Source of the DNA: Candidatus Zixiibacteriota bacterium
Lineage (GTDB): Bacteria > Zixibacteria > MSB-5A5 > SM1-73
Direction of reading: 5' to 3'
Length of the DNA stretch: 12,863 nt
Assembly: GCA_023127875.1 (NCBI GenBank)
Contig: JAGMFA010000053.1
Span: 1 to 12,863 of the forward strand
Shown here piece after piece: positions 1-5,621 of the stretch (the first letter of the stretch is position 1; each line of letters begins with the position of its first letter). Under the pieces are notes generated by a model, which was not told where the DNA came from, searched no databases, and was given only the letters and a program-made list of their open reading frames with translations. The position numbers and the translations under genes are program-made.

Positions 1-1
1 C

Positions 2-289
2 AAGGTAGCACCGACTGCCTTTGCATTGAATCCGGCTTATCCCAATCCGTTCAATCCATTCACCAACTTAAGCTTTACTCTGCCTGAGGCTGTAAATTAC
101 AACCTGAAGATTTACAATGTGGCTGGACAGCTGGTAAGAAGCTATGAGGGTATGGGTTCTGTTGGTTTGAACGTGATTGGTTGGGATGGTAAGGATAATG
201 CTGGCGATGAAGTTTCCAGCGGCGTCTATTTCTACAAGCTGACCGCCGGTGGCTTCAGTGCAACCCAGAAGATGGTTATGATGAAGTAA
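2..289 (+). CDS. C-terminal sorting domain of a secreted protein (5' partial)
   Basis: This is the 3' end of a gene that begins before the window. The frame is open from base 2 to a TAA at 287-289 and gives about 95 residues. Near its start is the signature NPAYPNPFNP, followed by a beta-rich segment with YNLKIYNVAGQLVR, then GWDGKDNAG, SSGVYFYKL and a basic end (ATQKMVMMK). This is the layout of the FlgD Ig-like / Por-secretion (T9SS type A) C-terminal domain. In Bacteroidota and related phyla it directs large extracellular proteins through the outer membrane and is then cleaved off. The function of the parent protein cannot be read from this fragment. A TTG at 26 could be mistaken for a start, but the family signature and reading frame continue upstream of it. 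The gene converges on folD and ends in a strong terminator about 26 nt after its stop. The domain assignment is confident. Whether this organism has a true type IX secretion system cannot be judged here. Confidence 0.85.
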   Translation, partial: KVAPTAFALNPAYPNPFNPFTNLSFTLPEAVNYNLKIYNVAGQLVRSYEGMGSVGLNVIGWDGKDNAGDEVSSGVYFYKLTAGGFSATQKMVMMK

Positions 290-315
290 GTTCACAACAC
301 CAAGTTTGAAAGTTA

Positions 316-345
316 AAAAGGGAGTCCGAATACGGATTCCCTTTT
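316..345 (+). terminator. Intrinsic terminator after the sorting-domain gene
   Basis: A 13-bp stem (316-328 with 333-345) closes on an AATA loop, with one G-T pair. It has AAAA on the left flank and TTTT on the right, so it could work in both directions. It lies about 26 nt after the TAA of the plus-strand gene and is a textbook rho-independent terminator. Confidence 0.85.
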
Positions 346-382
346 ATATTAGGAACGCTATAAAGCAAAGACAAGAATTAGG

Positions 383-581
383 AGGTCGGGTTGCGTCCAG
401 ACGGACGCCTGTCTGGGCGATCTCCCGCCAAAGGCGGGACGGGAGAGAGCTACCCGACACCTTTGATTGTCGGGCAACCTATCCTACGGATCCGTCCGGA
501 CGGTAGCCCGACCTACAACTCGTAGGCGGGGCTCCCAGCCCCGCATGAATTCGGCGGGCAAGGATGCCCGCCCTACGAATT
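383..581. repeat. GC-rich cluster of short inverted repeats
   Basis: About 200 bases made almost entirely of perfect short hairpins, with no credible gene. The outer arms AGGTCGGG (383-390) and CCCGACCT (507-514) enclose GCGTCC/GGACGC (393-408), CCCGCC/GGCGGG (424-438), CCCGACA/TGTCGGG (453-474) and the 12-bp palindrome CCGTCCGGACGG (492-503). Next to this, CGTAGG (521-526) and CCTACG (572-577) flank two more hairpins: GCGGGGCT/AGCCCCGC (526-544) and GGCGGGCA/TGCCCGCC (553-572). Base composition is much more GC-rich than the neighbouring genes. It looks like a composite of dispersed extragenic palindromic elements. Its function is unknown. Confidence 0.75.
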
Positions 582-613
582 TAAAAGGCGAAAATGCGTA
601 AATTCTAATAGTA

Positions 614-644
614 TGGCGCAGGTTTATAGTTTTGACCTGCGCCA
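614..644 (-). terminator. Hairpin downstream of folD, possible terminator
   Basis: A perfect 10-bp stem (TGGCGCAGGT, 614-623, with ACCTGCGCCA, 635-644) encloses an 11-nt loop, 65 nt past the folD stop. On the minus strand the following bases are only moderately T-rich, so it may be a weak or factor-assisted terminator, or an RNA 3' end stabiliser. It is the last hairpin in this convergent region before folD ends. Confidence 0.5.
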
Positions 645-709
645 CAAATGTCCTTATTTCCAATTTGGGAGCTATTAAGGAGCGTTTGTCTATCTAACTG
701 CCAATTCGT

Positions 710-1606
710 TTAATCCGTTGACCGGTCTCCCGACAGCCTCTCACAGGCTTTGACCGTGTTTGATAGAAGCATAGCAATGGTCATGGGACCCACCCCATCT
801 GGAACCGGGGTGATAGCTTTGGCAACCTGGCTCACTGAATCGAAGTCCACGTCCCCCACCAATCTATATCCGGATTTAGTTGACGGATCTTCGATCCTGT
901 TGGTCCCCACGTCAATTATCACCACTCCTGGTTTGACCATATCTGCGGTAACAAATTTCGCCCTCCCCATTGCCGCAATCAGAATATCAGCCTGTCGAGT
1001 GATACCAGGTAAATCTCTTGTGGCGGTGTGACAGACACAGACGGTGGCATTGGCCCCCTTTGTCTTTTGATATAGCATGGGTGCCAGCGGTCTACCAACT
1101 AAGCTTCCCCGTCCTAATATCACCACATGCTTCCCGGAAGGATCATTTCCCGATCTTAAAAGAAGCTCCTGAATGCCCAAAGGGGTGCAGGGCAAAAAGG
1201 TTGATCTACCTGCCAGCATCATTCCCACATTGAAAGGATGAAATCCATCCACATCTTTCTTTGGGTCAATGGTTAAAATGACCTTCTCCTCACTTATCTG
1301 TTTTGGTGTGGGAAACTGAACTAAAATCCCGTGTATGGTCTTATTTTCATTCAATTCTTCAATTTTTTTCAAAAGCTCAGGTTCAGGCAAGTTCTGGGGA
1401 TATCGGTAAACCTCGGAGTGAATGCCCACCTTCTCACAGGCTTTGGCTTTCATGTTCACGTAGACTTGTGAGGCGGGATTATCTCCCACCAAAACTGCTG
1501 CCAATCCGGGAACCCTCCCTCTCTTTTTGAGGTTTTCTATCCTTTCCTTTAAACTCTCTTTTATCTCCGAGGAAATCTTTTTACCATCAATTATCTCTGC
1601 TGGCAT
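710..1606 (-). CDS. folD: Bifunctional methylenetetrahydrofolate dehydrogenase / cyclohydrolase FolD
   Basis: Cytosolic enzyme that oxidises 5,10-methylene-THF to methenyl-THF with NADP and then hydrolyses it to 10-formyl-THF, supplying one-carbon units for purines and formyl-Met-tRNA. The 298-residue length is normal for the family. Visible motifs are SQVYVNMKAK with the catalytic Tyr49/Lys53 pair, GILVQFP with Gln97, KKDVDGFHP with Asp120, PCTPLGI (139-145), the Rossmann loop ILGRGSLVGRP (163-173) and TPVPDGVGPMT (266-276). Two motif positions differ from the most common form: GRGSLVG instead of GRSxxVG, and D instead of G in TPVPDGVG. Both look conservative. The ATG is preceded by AGGAG with a 5-nt spacer. 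It follows ymdB after 73 nt of heptad repeat and is the last minus-strand gene of the series. Confidence 0.97.
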   Translation of the reverse strand: MPAEIIDGKKISSEIKESLKERIENLKKRGRVPGLAAVLVGDNPASQVYVNMKAKACEKVGIHSEVYRYPQNLPEPELLKKIEELNENKTIHGILVQFPTPKQISEEKVILTIDPKKDVDGFHPFNVGMMLAGRSTFLPCTPLGIQELLLRSGNDPSGKHVVILGRGSLVGRPLAPMLYQKTKGANATVCVCHTATRDLPGITRQADILIAAMGRAKFVTADMVKPGVVIIDVGTNRIEDPSTKSGYRLVGDVDFDSVSQVAKAITPVPDGVGPMTIAMLLSNTVKACERLSGDRSTD

Positions 1607-1627
1607 AACTGCTCCTGTTTAAAAATT

Positions 1628-1681
1628 ATGACGGATGACGAATGATTGATGACGAATTGCTTTTATTCGTCATTCGTCATT
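1628..1681. repeat. Heptanucleotide repeat with inverted halves
   Basis: The ymdB-folD spacer is built of 7-base units. ATGACGG, ATGACGA, ATGATTG and ATGACGA run from 1628 to 1655, and ATTCGTC ATTCGTC from 1665 to 1678. The second set is the reverse complement of the first, so ATGACGAAT (1649-1657) pairs perfectly with ATTCGTCAT (1665-1673) across a 7-nt loop. The block touches the ymdB stop codon (1680-1682). Confidence 0.8.
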
Positions 1682-2504
1682 AAATCCTTTCTTTATTGTC
1701 TTTCTCCTCTTCCTCTTCTGGTCTGGGGACATCAATTTTGATTCTTTCAATACTTAAGGCTTTGCCAGTGTCCGGATCAATTTTGACCAGTGCCCCGCAA
1801 AATTTGATATCTTTTTTGGCGGGTGTGAAACGGCGAGGAATCTGCAAGATAAACCGAGAAAGGGCGTCCTCTTTGTTCATGCCGATCACCGAGTCGTGGG
1901 CACCGGTCATCCCAGCATCGGTGATATAGGCGGTTCCGTTGGGGAGGATGATCTCATCTGCGGTCTGCACATGCGTATGACTTCCTAAGATCGCGGAGAC
2001 CTTCCCGTCCAGATACCAGCCCAAAGCCACCTTTTCGGATGTGGCTTCCGCATGCATATCCACAATGATGACGTTTGTCTCTTCTTTGAGTCCTTTGATT
2101 TTTTCTTCTGACACCCGGAAAGGGCAATCGATCTCCTTGATATAAACTCTCCCCTGAATGTTCAAAACCGCGATTTTTTCTCCCTCTTTTGTTTCGAATA
2201 TTCCCACTCCTCTTCCCGGAGCACCCGGGGGATAATTGGCAGGTCTTAAGACACGCTGATCTTCATTTAAGTAAGGATATATATCTTTTCGATCCCAGAT
2301 GTGATTTCCGCTGGTTAAGCAATCCACCCCGTAGGAGTGAATTTTTTTGGCTATTTCCTTGGTTAAACCGAATCCACCTGCGGCGTTTTCCACATTGGCT
2401 ATGGTGAAGTCTATCTGGTATAATTTCTTAAGATCAGGAAGAAGCTGAGAGACCGCCCATCTCCCTGGTCTTCCCACTATGTCCGCGATAAATAGTATAT
2501 TCAA
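1680..2504 (-). CDS. ymdB: YmdB/TIGR00282 family metallophosphoesterase (2',3'-cyclic nucleotide phosphodiesterase)
   Basis: A calcineurin-like dinuclear metal phosphoesterase of 274 residues. In Bacillus subtilis YmdB hydrolyses 2',3'-cAMP and 2',3'-cGMP and influences biofilm and motility gene expression. The metal site is complete: Asp8 (ADIVGRPG), Glu39 and Asn40 (ANVENAAGG), Asn67 and His68 (SGNHIWD), His151 (DMHAEATSEK), and His176 and His178 (GSHTHVQTAD). The C-terminus is an acidic tail (PEEEEEKDN). The start is a TTG, giving the family N-terminus NILFIADIVG. An AGGA about 8 nt upstream is a weak ribosome site, and no alternative start is evident. Genes of this family usually sit next to rny, as here, although a 536-nt repeat-bearing spacer separates the two. 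2',3'-cyclic phosphates arise during RNA breakdown, so a link to RNase Y products is a reasonable inference. Confidence 0.93.
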   Translation of the reverse strand: MNILFIADIVGRPGRWAVSQLLPDLKKLYQIDFTIANVENAAGGFGLTKEIAKKIHSYGVDCLTSGNHIWDRKDIYPYLNEDQRVLRPANYPPGAPGRGVGIFETKEGEKIAVLNIQGRVYIKEIDCPFRVSEEKIKGLKEETNVIIVDMHAEATSEKVALGWYLDGKVSAILGSHTHVQTADEIILPNGTAYITDAGMTGAHDSVIGMNKEDALSRFILQIPRRFTPAKKDIKFCGALVKIDPDTGKALSIERIKIDVPRPEEEEEKDNKERI

Positions 2505-2640
2505 ATCACGTTTCCTGAATTAAGTTTAAATGAGTTTTAACCATGATCCCGTTTTCTATATTACCAAGGATTGCTGAAAAAGTGTCTGAACCACTTCAAC
2601 CAGCGAGAAGAAATTGTCGTATGAATCCACCCCCCCACCT

Positions 2641-2891
2641 TGAGGCTGTCTCAAAACCATGTTTTGAAGTGGTAGCCGCCCGTACGGGCGTAAGCCATTG
2701 AAATTTCAGGCTAAAGGACCTGTTGAAAAACCCTATTGGTAGGGCTAAATGCCCTTCAGGGTGAATCCTGCCCTATGAGTGATAAGTTATTGTTGCCCAT
2801 AGGGGCGGGAATTTATCCCGCCCCGAAGTGGGACTTTTTCAACACGCCTTAAAGCCTGCGGCTACCAAAACCGAAGTTTTGAGACACTCTC
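2641..2891. repeat. Nested inverted-repeat element between rny and ymdB (MITE-like)
   Basis: The outer arms are GAGGCTGTCTCAAAAC (2642-2657) and GTTTTGAGACACTCTC (2876-2891), which match at 14 of 16 positions. Inside lie GGTAGCCGC (2671-2679) with GCGGCTACC (2858-2866), and then imperfect arms at 2706-2730 and 2833-2857 that include TGTTGAAAAA / TTTTTCAACA. The core holds GGGGCGGGA/TCCCGCCCC (2802-2824) and the palindrome CCCGTACGGG (2679-2688). There is no open reading frame of note. Terminal inverted repeats on a 250-bp non-coding body resemble a miniature transposable element or a degenerate insertion-sequence remnant, perhaps with one element inserted in another. No clear target-site duplication is visible. 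Confidence 0.7.
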
Positions 2892-3003
2892 CCTTTGGCA
2901 GGGGATGGCTGTCCCCATTAGGTTAGGACTGAGACACCACGTGCTGAGCGCTCGGCGCGAAGCAAGCTCTATCCCTACATAAAATTTTTCCACAAAAGCG
3001 GCG
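2892..3003. other. Rest of the rny-ymdB spacer, no gene
   Basis: The remainder of the 536-nt spacer contains a hairpin GGGGA/TCCCC (2901-2916), a palindrome GAGCGCTC (2946-2953), and a stretch at 2906-2929 that resembles 9119-9143. No coding potential or promoter could be recognised. The part of the spacer between 2505 and 2640 also shows no gene. Confidence 0.5.
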
Positions 3004-3031
3004 AAAAAATCGATCTCAGGATGAATGATCG
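3004..3031 (-). terminator. Possible intrinsic terminator after rny
   Basis: On the minus strand CGATC (3031-3027), an 11-nt loop and GATCG (3015-3011) are followed by ATTTTTT (3010-3004), about 10 nt past the rny stop. The stem has only 5 bp, so efficiency is uncertain, but position and U-tract fit. Confidence 0.45.
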
Positions 3032-3040
3032 TCTCCCTCT

Positions 3041-4603
3041 CTATTTCGCATAGTCAATGGCTCTGGTTTCCCGTATCACCGTAACTTTAATTTGTCCCGG
3101 ATACTCCAACTCCGCCTCGATCTTTTTCGCCATTTCATTTGCCAGTTCTGTCGCTCCCGCATCACCTATGCGCTCATGCTCCACGATAACCCTGATCTCT
3201 CTTCCCGCCTGAATGGCATAAGACTTAGCCACACCTTTGAATGAATCAGCCAGCTCCTCTAATTTCTCCAACCTTTTGATATATCCTTCCAAGGTTTCAC
3301 GTCGGGCACCAGGTCTGGCTCCGGAGATGGCATCAGCCGCCTGAACCAAAACGGAATAGGGGGATTCCGAGGTGACATCCTCATGGTGAGAAGCGATGGC
3401 ATTCAGCACCACTGGATTCTCCCCATATTTCTGGGCTACATTGTAACCTATCTGGGTATGCGTTCCTTCAGTCTCTCGGTCCACGGCTTTGCCTATATCA
3501 TGCAAAAGACCGGCTCTTTTAGCTAAATTGGAGTCCAAACCCAACTCCGCCGCCATCAATCCAGTTAGGAAAGCCACCTCTTCGCTGTGCTGGAGAACAT
3601 TTTGACCGTAGCTGGTTCGGAACTGGAGTTTGCCCAGAAGCTTCACCAGCTCAGGATGAATCCCATGGATGCCCACATCGAAACATGCCTGTTCCCCTGT
3701 TTCTCGGATGATAACCTCCATCTCCTTTTCTGCCTTTACCACCACCTCTTCTATGCGGGCGGGATGAATTCTTCCATCCATGATCAGCTTCTCTAAAGCC
3801 ATACGGGCGATCTCCCTTCTTATGGGATCATAGCCCGAAAGTATCACCGCCTCTGGGGTATCATCCACGATCACATCGATGGCGGTGGCGGTCTCGAAGG
3901 AACGAATGTTTCGTCCCTCCCTTCCGATGATGCGTCCCTTCATCTCCTCGTTAGGAAGATTCACCACCGATACGGTGGATTCCACCGTATGATCAGCCGC
4001 ACATCTTTGAATGGCGGAGATGATTATGTCTTTCGCCTCCTTCTCTGCGGTCTGCTCTGCCTGCTCTTTGATCTCTTTTATAAGCTGGGTCGCCTCCTGT
4101 CGGGCTTGGCTTTCTAAATTTTCCATTAAAAGTTTCTTTGCCTCCTCTGAGGTCATCTGAGCTATTCTCTCCAGTTGCTTGTTCTGATCGGCGATCTTTC
4201 GGGCAAGTTCATCACCTCTCGCCCTAACCGCCTTCTCCCTGGCGAATAGAATCTTGTCCCGGTTCTGTATTTCTCTTTCTTTCTTGGTTAGAATATCTAC
4301 TTTTCGGTCTAAATGTGTCTCCCTTTCCAAAAGCCTTTTTTCCAATCGGCCAAACTCAGATTTTTTGAGCTGAATATCTCTTTCAAAATTGACTTTGGCT
4401 TTATACCACTCATCCCTGGCTTCTAAAATTGCCTCCTTTTTCTTAATCTCCGCCTCTTTCTCCGCCTCCTGTATGATCTTCTTTGACAGCTCCTCAGCCT
4501 TCCCTAACTTTATCTCTCCTGCTCTGCGGCTGACAAACCACCCCAAAAAGAAGGTCAGAATCGCCACACCAGAGGCTATGAGGATAATCAGTAAGTTGTT
4601 CAT
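3041..4603 (-). CDS. rny: Ribonuclease Y
   Basis: Membrane-anchored endoribonuclease that initiates mRNA decay. It is 520 residues long, the same as the Bacillus subtilis enzyme. An N-terminal membrane helix (about 3-24, ending GWFVSRR) is followed by a long charged coiled coil (about 30-200). A KH RNA-binding domain follows with [12 protein letters not shown] at 223-234. The HD nuclease domain has QNVLQHS (His339), LLHDIGKA (His368, Asp369) and SHHED around 405-409, and the conserved tail ends near [22 protein letters not shown] at 4630 would add nine residues. The ATG at 4603 is preferred because AAGGAG lies 8 nt before it and the family N-terminus begins at the membrane helix. It follows zapA after a structured spacer, and ymdB lies downstream, which is a common gene order. 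Confidence 0.97.
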   Translation of the reverse strand: MNNLLIILIASGVAILTFFLGWFVSRRAGEIKLGKAEELSKKIIQEAEKEAEIKKKEAILEARDEWYKAKVNFERDIQLKKSEFGRLEKRLLERETHLDRKVDILTKKEREIQNRDKILFAREKAVRARGDELARKIADQNKQLERIAQMTSEEAKKLLMENLESQARQEATQLIKEIKEQAEQTAEKEAKDIIISAIQRCAADHTVESTVSVVNLPNEEMKGRIIGREGRNIRSFETATAIDVIVDDTPEAVILSGYDPIRREIARMALEKLIMDGRIHPARIEEVVVKAEKEMEVIIRETGEQACFDVGIHGIHPELVKLLGKLQFRTSYGQNVLQHSEEVAFLTGLMAAELGLDSNLAKRAGLLHDIGKAVDRETEGTHTQIGYNVAQKYGENPVVLNAIASHHEDVTSESPYSVLVQAADAISGARPGARRETLEGYIKRLEKLEELADSFKGVAKSYAIQAGREIRVIVEHERIGDAGATELANEMAKKIEAELEYPGQIKVTVIRETRAIDYAK

Positions 4604-4623
4604 AATTGCTTCTCCTTCCCCGT

Positions 4624-4638
4624 GGGTCACCCAGACCC
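4624..4638 (-). promoter_or_regulatory. Small hairpin directly upstream of the rny ribosome site
   Basis: GGGTC, a 5-nt loop and GACCC form a perfect 5-bp stem a few bases before the rny Shine-Dalgarno (AAGGAG, 4617-4612). It could modulate access to the ribosome site, but it may be incidental. Confidence 0.3.
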
Positions 4639-4644
4639 TATATG

Positions 4645-4738
4645 AAAAAACCCCACTTGTTTTTTTAGATTTTGCCTTAAGGAAAAGACCGAAGTCTTTT
4701 AAAATTCACTCAGGCAAAATCAACCAACAAAAGTGGGG
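4645..4738 (-). ncRNA. Rod-like structured RNA ending in a U-tract, zapA-rny spacer
   Basis: Read on the minus strand, CCCCACTT (4738-4731) pairs with AAGTGGGG (4658-4651), which runs straight into TTTTTT (4650-4645). Inside, GATTTTGCCT (4721-4712) pairs perfectly with AGGCAAAATC (4677-4668). The tip is AAAAGAC-TTCG-GTCTTTT (4700-4683), a stem capped by a stable UUCG loop. Internal loops separate the three helices. This 94-nt rod with a terminal U-run is larger and more layered than a simple terminator. It may be a terminator for zapA, a small RNA, or a leader that regulates rny. A 6S RNA is a candidate because 6S genes often follow zapA, but standard 6S RNAs are about 180 nt, so this would have to be a short variant. 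The structure itself is clear. The identity is not. Confidence 0.5.
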
Positions 4739-4758
4739 AACAAAAACGAAAAGAGTTC

Positions 4759-5061
4759 TTAGAAATCTTTTTGACCGATCTTGCTATCTAACTGCTCTAA
4801 AAGGAATTGTGATCTTTCCTCTACATTAAGAAGTTTTTTTTCCTTGTCTTCTCTTTCATTGAACAACTCATCGGTTATGTTCATGGCCGCCAAAACTGCC
4901 ACCCTTAAAGGTAGCTTATTGGACAATTTCTCCGCCACCTCCTTCATCTTTTGATCCACATATTTGGCAACCTCTTGGATGTAAGAAGCGTCCGAATCTC
5001 CCTTAATAGGATAATCTTCACCAAAAATATTAACTTTAACCGATTGCTTTTTCTCTACCAT
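4759..5061 (-). CDS. zapA: Cell division protein ZapA
   Basis: Small cytosolic FtsZ-associated protein that bundles FtsZ filaments and stabilises the division ring. It has 100 residues, within the family range. The N-terminal head VKVNIFGEDYPIKGDSDASYIQEVAKYVDQKM is the characteristic ZapA part, and LRVAVLAAMNITDELF is the usual start of the helix that leads into the C-terminal coiled coil (about 65-95). The ATG has no strong Shine-Dalgarno. The spacer upstream holds a possible sigma-70 promoter. The neighbouring upstream gene encodes a ZapB-like coiled coil, and both probably act on the division ring. Confidence 0.9.
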   Translation of the reverse strand: MVEKKQSVKVNIFGEDYPIKGDSDASYIQEVAKYVDQKMKEVAEKLSNKLPLRVAVLAAMNITDELFNEREDKEKKLLNVEERSQFLLEQLDSKIGQKDF

Positions 5062-5153
5062 AATGCCAAGTTAACTGAAAAGAAGATTTCTAAAAGTTCT
5101 CTTTGTTTTCTTTCCCCACCGGTCAAATAATTTACTATAGCACCTCAATTAGA

Positions 5154-5183
5154 ATGTTACGAAATACGACCACACTTTGTCAA
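5154..5183 (-). promoter_or_regulatory. Possible sigma-70 promoter for zapA
   Basis: A perfect -35 box TTGACA (5183-5178) is followed after 18 nt by TAACAT (5159-5154), a four-of-six match to the -10 consensus. It lies about 95 nt before the zapA start. It would allow zapA and possibly rny to be transcribed separately from the pheST genes. Confidence 0.4.
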
Positions 5184-5232
5184 GAGAATTTAACTTAGTC
5201 TCTGAAAAACTACCTCTTTTTCGAAAGATCCC

Positions 5233-5517
5233 TTAACCTTCGGCTTCAAAAGGTACCAATTTCTCTAAGAGCTTTTCCAGCCGCCTTTTTATCTCCTCCC
5301 TTTTCTCAATAAAATTTCTCTCCTTGTAAGTAAGCTCGCTTTTTAATCTCTCTGTTTCCAAACTTAAGCTCTTTGTACCTTTTTCAAAATTATTTATCTG
5401 ATCTTCTAACTTCCTATAGGAAGAGGTGATCTCCTGGTTTTCCTGTTTCAATTTATCGATTAACTCCACCGCCTGCCTGATCTTCTCTTCCAATCTCTCG
5501 AAATTCTCCAATTGCAT
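5233..5517 (-). CDS. Small coiled-coil protein, ZapB-like
   Basis: A 94-residue protein that is charged and heptad-like over nearly its whole length (for example LEEKIRQAVELIDKLKQEN and EEIKRRLEKLLEKL), with no signal peptide, membrane segment or catalytic motif. Its size and all-helical coiled-coil nature resemble ZapB, the division-ring factor that binds ZapA. It sits directly upstream of zapA, downstream of pheT. Assignment to ZapB rests on context and coiled-coil character only, because such sequences have little specific signature. The ATG at 5517 has only a weak upstream AAGAAG. The reading frame, position and lack of overlap support a real gene. Confidence 0.65.
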   Translation of the reverse strand: MQLENFERLEEKIRQAVELIDKLKQENQEITSSYRKLEDQINNFEKGTKSLSLETERLKSELTYKERNFIEKREEIKRRLEKLLEKLVPFEAEG

Positions 5518-5621
5518 GGCAAAACTTCTTTTTCCGAATTATTTTAAACAGTTTTTAAAACTCTACTAATTCGCCTCAATAAAGTAGTGAACTAAAATTG
5601 AACATACAAGATATTTTTCGG

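Noticed and set aside
306..506. Plus-strand 66-residue open frame after the sorting-domain gene
   Set aside because: It runs through the terminator hairpin and the palindrome cluster, has arginine-rich repetitive content and no family signature or ribosome site.
383..581. Possible CRISPR array
   Set aside because: The hairpins differ in sequence and spacing; there is no constant direct repeat with regular spacers.
4628..4630. GTG as the start of rny
   Set aside because: The ATG at 4603 has a good ribosome site and gives the family N-terminus and usual length.
4389..4829. Plus-strand 146-residue open frame opposite rny and zapA
   Set aside because: It is antisense to the RNase Y coiled-coil region, the structured spacer and the zapA 3' end, which are all well explained. 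It has no recognisable domain.
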